The notes below the pieces were generated by a model. It was not told the origin of the DNA, ran no database searches, and saw only the letters and a program-made list of their open reading frames with translations. Position numbers and translations under genes: made by a program. From positions 1 to 9,771 of the forward strand of contig JAGACY010000338.1 of assembly GCA_017613855.1 (NCBI GenBank): 9,771 bases of DNA, in the 5' to 3' direction. Shown here in pieces: positions 6,405 to 9,771 of the stretch (positions within the stretch are counted from its first letter, which is position 1; the number at the start of each line of letters is the position of its first letter). The stretch is from Pseudomonadota bacterium. Lineage in GTDB: Bacteria > Myxococcota > Bradymonadia > UBA4248.

Positions 6405-7121
6405 ATGATGAAATTTATCCTCGCTTCACAAAACGCACACAAGGCCCAGGAGTTTGCCAGCGCCATCACAACACATACGATCGAACCGGCGCCTCATGGC
6501 ATCGATGTCGATGAGAATGAAACTTCTTTTTTGGGCAATGCAAGGCTCAAAGCTCGCGCTTATGCCAACGCTTTTCAATGCAATGCCCTGGCAGATGATT
6601 CCGGGCTCTGTGTCGATGCACTCAATGGTGACCCCGGTATTCACAGCCAACGATTTGCCATAATGCCCCCCGATATCGACGACGATCCCGACAGAACGGC
6701 CGCCAATAACCGAAAGCTGCTCAGACTTCTCAATGACGTTCCCAAGGACAAACGAACCGCCCACTTTACGTGTGCCCTTTGCCTCGTCATCGTCCAGCCA
6801 AAGGATATCAAAGAAATTGTAGAACTTGCATCGGCCTCGCATAACCACACATTGTTTTCATTCTTTGATAAAAACAATCACGAAGTCGATGCCTGTTCAA
6901 AAGAAATTGCACGTGCCGAAATCGCACTCGAAGCACATGCCCCGGGGCGCATTCTGACCGAATGCCATGGAAAAGCCGGATTTGGATATGACCCGCTTTT
7001 CTATTGCCCCGAAACACAATGTACATTTGCTGAGCTCACACAACAGCAAAAATTAGCAGTTTCTCACCGGGGAAGAGCAATCAAAGCCCTGAAAACCGTA
7101 TTGAGCAGCAGCACGCCATAA
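6405..7121 (+). CDS. rdgB: RdgB/HAM1-type dITP/XTP pyrophosphatase
   Basis: This cytoplasmic enzyme family hydrolyses non-canonical purine nucleoside triphosphates (dITP, ITP, XTP) to the monophosphate and pyrophosphate, which keeps deaminated bases out of DNA and RNA. Counting from the ATG at 6408 (237 residues), the family signatures are present: L-A-S-Q-N-A-H-K (5-12), the catalytic A-D-D-S-G-L-C-V-D-A-L (62-72), G-D-P-G-I-H-S (74-80), G-F-G-Y-D-P-L-F (191-198) and S-H-R-G (219-222). The E. coli enzyme is 197 residues; the excess is an insertion of about 40 residues near 132-171, between L-V-I-V-Q-P and the strand leading to G-F-G-Y-D-P. There are two adjacent ATGs (6405 and 6408); either may be used. 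No strong ribosome site is present. The last 58 bases overlap the convergent aminopeptidase gene. Confidence 0.93.
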   Translation: MMKFILASQNAHKAQEFASAITTHTIEPAPHGIDVDENETSFLGNARLKARAYANAFQCNALADDSGLCVDALNGDPGIHSQRFAIMPPDIDDDPDRTAANNRKLLRLLNDVPKDKRTAHFTCALCLVIVQPKDIKEIVELASASHNHTLFSFFDKNNHEVDACSKEIARAEIALEAHAPGRILTECHGKAGFGYDPLFYCPETQCTFAELTQQQKLAVSHRGRAIKALKTVLSSSTP

Positions 7122-8524
7122 CCCGTGGCACGATCATCTTTCCAGGATGGCCCTGCAATATCGATATGACAGAATTTGCCATGCCAGTTCTTGGAAAGAT
7201 GTTTTTCGATGAAATGCCCTGCACATGAAGTTTGTGCATTCATTCTGTCCTTACAGGAGTTTTTCATATCGGCGAGTTCACTTTTAAACTCACTGAACAG
7301 AATCTCTGGGGCATATAAAAGGGGAAAAACGGGTTCACCACAGGCACGGCCTGCCTCGAAAATGATCTTTTCGAAATCTTCATCCGAAGACAAAACCCCT
7401 GCATGACGTTTTCCGGTCGTCAGGAGTTGTGCGCCGGTGAGCGTTGCCATATCAATAATCAAATCTGGGTTTAAATGCTTGCTGGCGTAGGCAACGCCAT
7501 CTGCCAACACGAGTCTGCCCTCTGCATCGGTATTATTAATTTCGACCGTCAGTCCCGAGTACAGCTGAATGATATCATCCGGACGCAAAGCATTCGGTCC
7601 GATGCCATTTTCGGCCAAACACAAAATGGCCGTCACATCACATTCGACCCTCGTCAAAGCTGCCATGCGAATTGCACCAAATACCGCTGCAGCACCGGCC
7701 ATATCCGACTTCATGCTGATCATGTGTTCCTTGGGTTTTAAGCACAAACCACCCGTATCGTACACAATGCCTTTGCCGACGAGCGCTATATTCGCCTTGG
7801 GGTTATCGGCATGATATCCAAGAATGACCATTTTCGGCTGGGTTACACCCGATTTGCCGACATGGTATAAACCACCGAATCCACGTTTTTTCAGATCCTC
7901 ACCATCGATAATTTCTATCGAAAGTCCCAATTTTGTCGCCTGTGCCACGACCATTTTCATCATATCATCGGTGCCCATCTCGAGTGCAGGTGTATCGACA
8001 AGACGGGATACCATCGAGAGAGTGTCTGCAATCCCCTGCAAACGCAGCATATCGTTGCCATTGAGATTACCGGCGACAATAATTCCTATCTGATCTGCCG
8101 TTTTATTATCTTCAGTTTTTCGCGTAAATTCAGGACATGCACGTACGATTTCGGCAACAACAGAGGCGTATGCATCACAATCATCCGATTCTAAAAAGAT
8201 CAGGAACTGAACATTATTCTCTGCAAAATACTCACTTTTTAAATTCTTTTGTAATTGAAAAACATTGACTTTAGGCATGTGTCTGGATTTGGTATCATCC
8301 AGAACAATACAGGAAAGTCGCACGATTTCATCACCTACGAGAGGAAAAATTGACCCGTCTTTGGGCTTTTCATTATTCCAGAGGTGTTCTGCGGTTTTTC
8401 TCATATCATCGGCGAGTGGGAGGCTGTCCAATGCCGATGCAATCGTCTTGTGCGTGGCAATCACAGTGAGGGGATGATGCAGATCCACGATATCCGAGCG
8501 TTTTCTGATAATAAATGATGTCAT
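7064..8524 (-). CDS. M17 leucyl aminopeptidase family protein, NPEPL1-like
   Basis: The 486-residue protein belongs to peptidase family M17, two-metal cytosolic aminopeptidases that remove N-terminal residues from peptides. All expected metal and catalytic residues are present: V-G-K-G-I-V-Y-D-T-G-G (249-259) gives K251 and D256, L-K-P gives K263, M-K-S-D-M gives D274, and N-T-D-A-E-G-R gives D333, E335 and R337. M-A-T-L-T-G-A (359-365) follows. The wording Y-D-T-G-G, C-L-A-E-N-G-I-G-P-N-A-L-R-P-D-D and V-E-I-N-N-T-D-A-E-G-R is closer, as I recall it, to the NPEPL1 subgroup than to E. coli PepA, so I give no symbol. The start is supported by AAAGGA seven bases upstream on the minus strand. 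The gene's 3' end overlaps rdgB tail to tail. Confidence 0.93.
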   Translation of the reverse strand: MTSFIIRKRSDIVDLHHPLTVIATHKTIASALDSLPLADDMRKTAEHLWNNEKPKDGSIFPLVGDEIVRLSCIVLDDTKSRHMPKVNVFQLQKNLKSEYFAENNVQFLIFLESDDCDAYASVVAEIVRACPEFTRKTEDNKTADQIGIIVAGNLNGNDMLRLQGIADTLSMVSRLVDTPALEMGTDDMMKMVVAQATKLGLSIEIIDGEDLKKRGFGGLYHVGKSGVTQPKMVILGYHADNPKANIALVGKGIVYDTGGLCLKPKEHMISMKSDMAGAAAVFGAIRMAALTRVECDVTAILCLAENGIGPNALRPDDIIQLYSGLTVEINNTDAEGRLVLADGVAYASKHLNPDLIIDMATLTGAQLLTTGKRHAGVLSSDEDFEKIIFEAGRACGEPVFPLLYAPEILFSEFKSELADMKNSCKDRMNAQTSCAGHFIEKHLSKNWHGKFCHIDIAGPSWKDDRATGYGVLLLNTVFRALIALPR

Positions 8525-8531
8525 CGGGATT

Positions 8532-8537
8532 TCCTTT
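8532..8537 (-). promoter_or_regulatory. ribosome binding site of the aminopeptidase
   Basis: On the minus strand AAAGGA stands seven bases before the ATG at 8524. It fixes the start and shows that the hairpin repeats upstream lie outside the coding region. Confidence 0.75.
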
Positions 8538-8570
8538 GCATGAGCATAAAATAAAAGCGAAAGCGCATTT

Positions 8571-8597
8571 TGCGCAGCAAAAAAGCTTGAGCTGCGC
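8571..8597. repeat. inverted repeat overlapping hairpin copy E
   Basis: GCGCAGC (8572-8578) can pair with GCTGCGC (8591-8597) over a 12-base spacer. The right arm shares bases with the left arm of the next hairpin (8593-8620), so the two structures exclude each other in the leader of the aminopeptidase gene. The competition is visible in the sequence; whether it regulates anything is unknown. Confidence 0.45.
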
Positions 8598-8620
8598 GGC
8601 GTATTGCAAATAGCCGCGCA
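8593..8620 (+). repeat. bulged hairpin repeat, copy E
   Basis: Arms TGCGCGGC (8593-8600) and GCCGCGCA (8613-8620) pair perfectly. G8601 is unpaired, and TATT (8602-8605) pairs with AATA (8609-8612) over the loop GCA. The reverse complement equals copy D (6342-6369) except for one stem pair, which is T:A here and C:G there, so both copies stay fully paired. It lies about 70 bases upstream of the aminopeptidase start. No T-run follows on either side. Confidence 0.8.
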
Positions 8621-8624
8621 AATT

Positions 8625-8657
8625 AAAAAACGCCAGCGATAATAACTGGCGCTTTTT
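8625..8657 (-). terminator. intrinsic terminator of the cysteine-rich gene
   Basis: CGCCAG (8631-8636) and CTGGCG (8646-8651) form a 6-bp GC-rich stem over nine bases. Read on the minus strand the stem is followed by six T bases (8630-8625), and it lies 17 bases after the stop codon of the cysteine-rich gene. An A-run on one side and a T-run on the other (8653-8657) mean it could also stop plus-strand transcripts. Confidence 0.8.
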
Positions 8658-8674
8658 AAACAGGATAATAGCGA

Positions 8675-9771
8675 CTAGTAGCCATAGACCTTAATGTCAG
8701 CAAGACGATACATCTTATATTTATTATAATCTGCCGACTTGTTTTCATTGGGCCAAATACGAATTTGTACAAAACTGGATTTTACACCGCTGGCCAGGTC
8801 AATGGTGAGTGTATTCCAATCATTGCCATAAACCGGAGTTCCACCGTTAAACGTATCGGATGTGGACTTCTTGTAATCGTATTTGATTGTACGTCCGGCA
8901 GGATTGATTTGGAATTCCACCTTTGTAATTTTCTTATCCAGACTACTCGGTGAAGAAATCATGAAATAGCATTGATCTGACGAAACGGCATTATCCGCCG
9001 GAGGTCCATAAATGGCACGTGAACCCACGCCATTGACAACACCATCCGGGCCGGCAACGCTCTTTGCCTTGAGCTGCGAATCTTCTTTAGCAGCCAAACA
9101 TTTATAAGTGACGCTAAAGCCATTATTAGCCCCTACTTCTCCGTCATCCGTCGGTGTGACATTGCTAAATGTAATATGTGCAAGTTCTTCATCGACCTGA
9201 GCAGGAGAACTGGGTGATTCTACACCGGTTTCAGAATTGTATATTGAAGTATTCTCACTGTTCATGATGCAGCCGGGATCATCCTTCTTGCCATCGCACA
9301 GCGTTTTGACCTGAGCTTTATAGCACTCTTCAAGGTCGGACTTGCCAAGGTTGCTGCACAGTTCGGTTAAGGAATCATCCCCAATATAACCGCTTGCACT
9401 GCAGACAAAGATGCTTGTGTTCTCTTTTTTACAAGCAGCTGATGAACAGTTCTCCGATTTGCATTGACTGTTCGTCAATCCTTTACCGCCATTGATAATC
9501 TCACTCGAAGAGCAGCCGTTGGCAGAAGCATTTGTCGTACAGAACTGATTGGCCGCGCGGATGATATCTGCAGCCGTAGAATTGTTGTACTTATCGACAA
9601 ATTTTCCATCCTTGCAAACGACAATACCGCCACCATCCTTGCAGCCATTCTGATCGCAGGCGTTCATGCTCGTGCGTTGTCCTGCATTGTCGAAAGAACC
9701 GAGCAGGCAATCTTTGTTGGTGCCTAATGTTTTACCGCTCGCAGAAAGATCTTCTTTCATCTTTTTGCGGC
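8675..9771 (-). CDS. cysteine-rich, probably secreted protein (C-terminal part)
   Basis: The frame is open to the right edge (residues R-K-K precede the ATG at 9760, which has no ribosome site), so at least 364 C-terminal residues are visible and the true start, probably with a signal peptide, lies outside. I do not recognise the family. Counting from M at 9760, the first 164 residues hold 14 cysteines at an irregular spacing of about 5-25 residues, in a Gly/Asn/Ser-rich background that suggests a disulphide-stabilised extracellular region. A Ser/Pro/Glu linker at about 176-192 leads to a C-terminal domain (about 193-361) with alternating beta-strand patterns and only two cysteines. It ends in Y-R-L-A-D-I-K-V-Y-G-Y, much as galactose-binding-like or F5/8-type beta-sandwich domains end. 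That suggests a surface or secreted binding protein, at low certainty. A good terminator follows the stop. Confidence 0.72.
   Translation of the reverse strand, partial: RKKMKEDLSASGKTLGTNKDCLLGSFDNAGQRTSMNACDQNGCKDGGGIVVCKDGKFVDKYNNSTAADIIRAANQFCTTNASANGCSSSEIINGGKGLTNSQCKSENCSSAACKKENTSIFVCSASGYIGDDSLTELCSNLGKSDLEECYKAQVKTLCDGKKDDPGCIMNSENTSIYNSETGVESPSSPAQVDEELAHITFSNVTPTDDGEVGANNGFSVTYKCLAAKEDSQLKAKSVAGPDGVVNGVGSRAIYGPPADNAVSSDQCYFMISSPSSLDKKITKVEFQINPAGRTIKYDYKKSTSDTFNGGTPVYGNDWNTLTIDLASGVKSSFVQIRIWPNENKSADYNKYKMYRLADIKVYGY

Noticed and set aside
5690..6469. 259-codon minus-strand frame
   Set aside because: It is antisense to the well-supported DUF1266/DUF2185 gene and crosses the hairpin block; no recognisable domain.
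6275..6514. 79-codon plus-strand frame across the hairpin block
   Set aside because: It is a translation of palindromic repeats and runs into rdgB in another frame; it has no protein-like features.
8540..8600. Promoter for the aminopeptidase gene on the minus strand
   Set aside because: AT-rich stretches give only weak -10 and -35 candidates at poor spacing; not good enough to call.
3419..8620. CRISPR array or tRNA genes among the repeats
   Set aside because: The repeats are individual hairpins in different orientations kilobases apart without regular spacers, and none forms a cloverleaf.
9758..9760. ATG as the start of the cysteine-rich protein
   Set aside because: The frame is open to the window edge, there is no ribosome site, and a cysteine-rich exported protein starting here would lack a signal peptide.

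Overview
The window carries seven protein-coding genes on both strands, two of them cut by the window edges, plus an unusual set of bulged hairpin repeats in the gaps. The base composition is moderate (near 47-48% GC by eye). Three plus-strand proteins or gene neighbours are exported or membrane-bound Bat (Bacteroides aerotolerance) components, and a cysteine-rich protein on the minus strand appears secreted. This fits a Gram-negative bacterium outside the well-studied Enterobacteria; a gut or environmental member of the Myxococcota/'Deltaproteobacteria' is my best guess, but nothing here fixes the taxonomy.

Positions 1-3407 (+) are the distal part of a Bat-type operon. They hold the C-terminal part of an unrecognised protein with an acidic/lysine low-complexity linker, then a BatD-like protein, then a BatE-like TPR/SH3 membrane protein. 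The genes overlap by 1 and 4 bases, so they are almost certainly co-translated. MoxR, BatA and BatB would be expected to the left of the window.

Positions 3408-3649 hold two tandem bulged hairpins and a near-consensus sigma-70 promoter (TTGACA, 18 bases, TAGAAT). This promoter should drive the next two genes, 3650-5071 and 5120-6271. The first is clearly built on the glycogen/starch synthase (GT5, GlgA) fold but has lost nearly every catalytic and substrate-binding signature, so it looks like a pseudoenzyme. The second joins a DUF1266 domain to a DUF2185 (Imm33-type) domain. The pair is the most unusual protein content of the window.

Positions 6272-6404 form a dense block of four hairpins, one of which ends in a T-run and looks like an intrinsic terminator. 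It lies directly before an RdgB/HAM1-type nucleotide-pool-cleaning pyrophosphatase (6405-7121), which carries an extra ~40-residue insertion. The rdgB 3' end overlaps, tail to tail, an M17 leucyl-aminopeptidase-family gene on the minus strand (7064-8524) of the NPEPL1-like type. Upstream of that gene is another copy of the bulged hairpin, then the terminator of a cysteine-rich, probably exported protein (8675 to the right edge, minus strand).

The strongest non-coding signal is the hairpin family. Five copies in two orientations share a single unpaired base at the same place beside a TAT/ATA stem step. Two pairs of copies differ by compensatory changes, which indicates that the folded structure is conserved.
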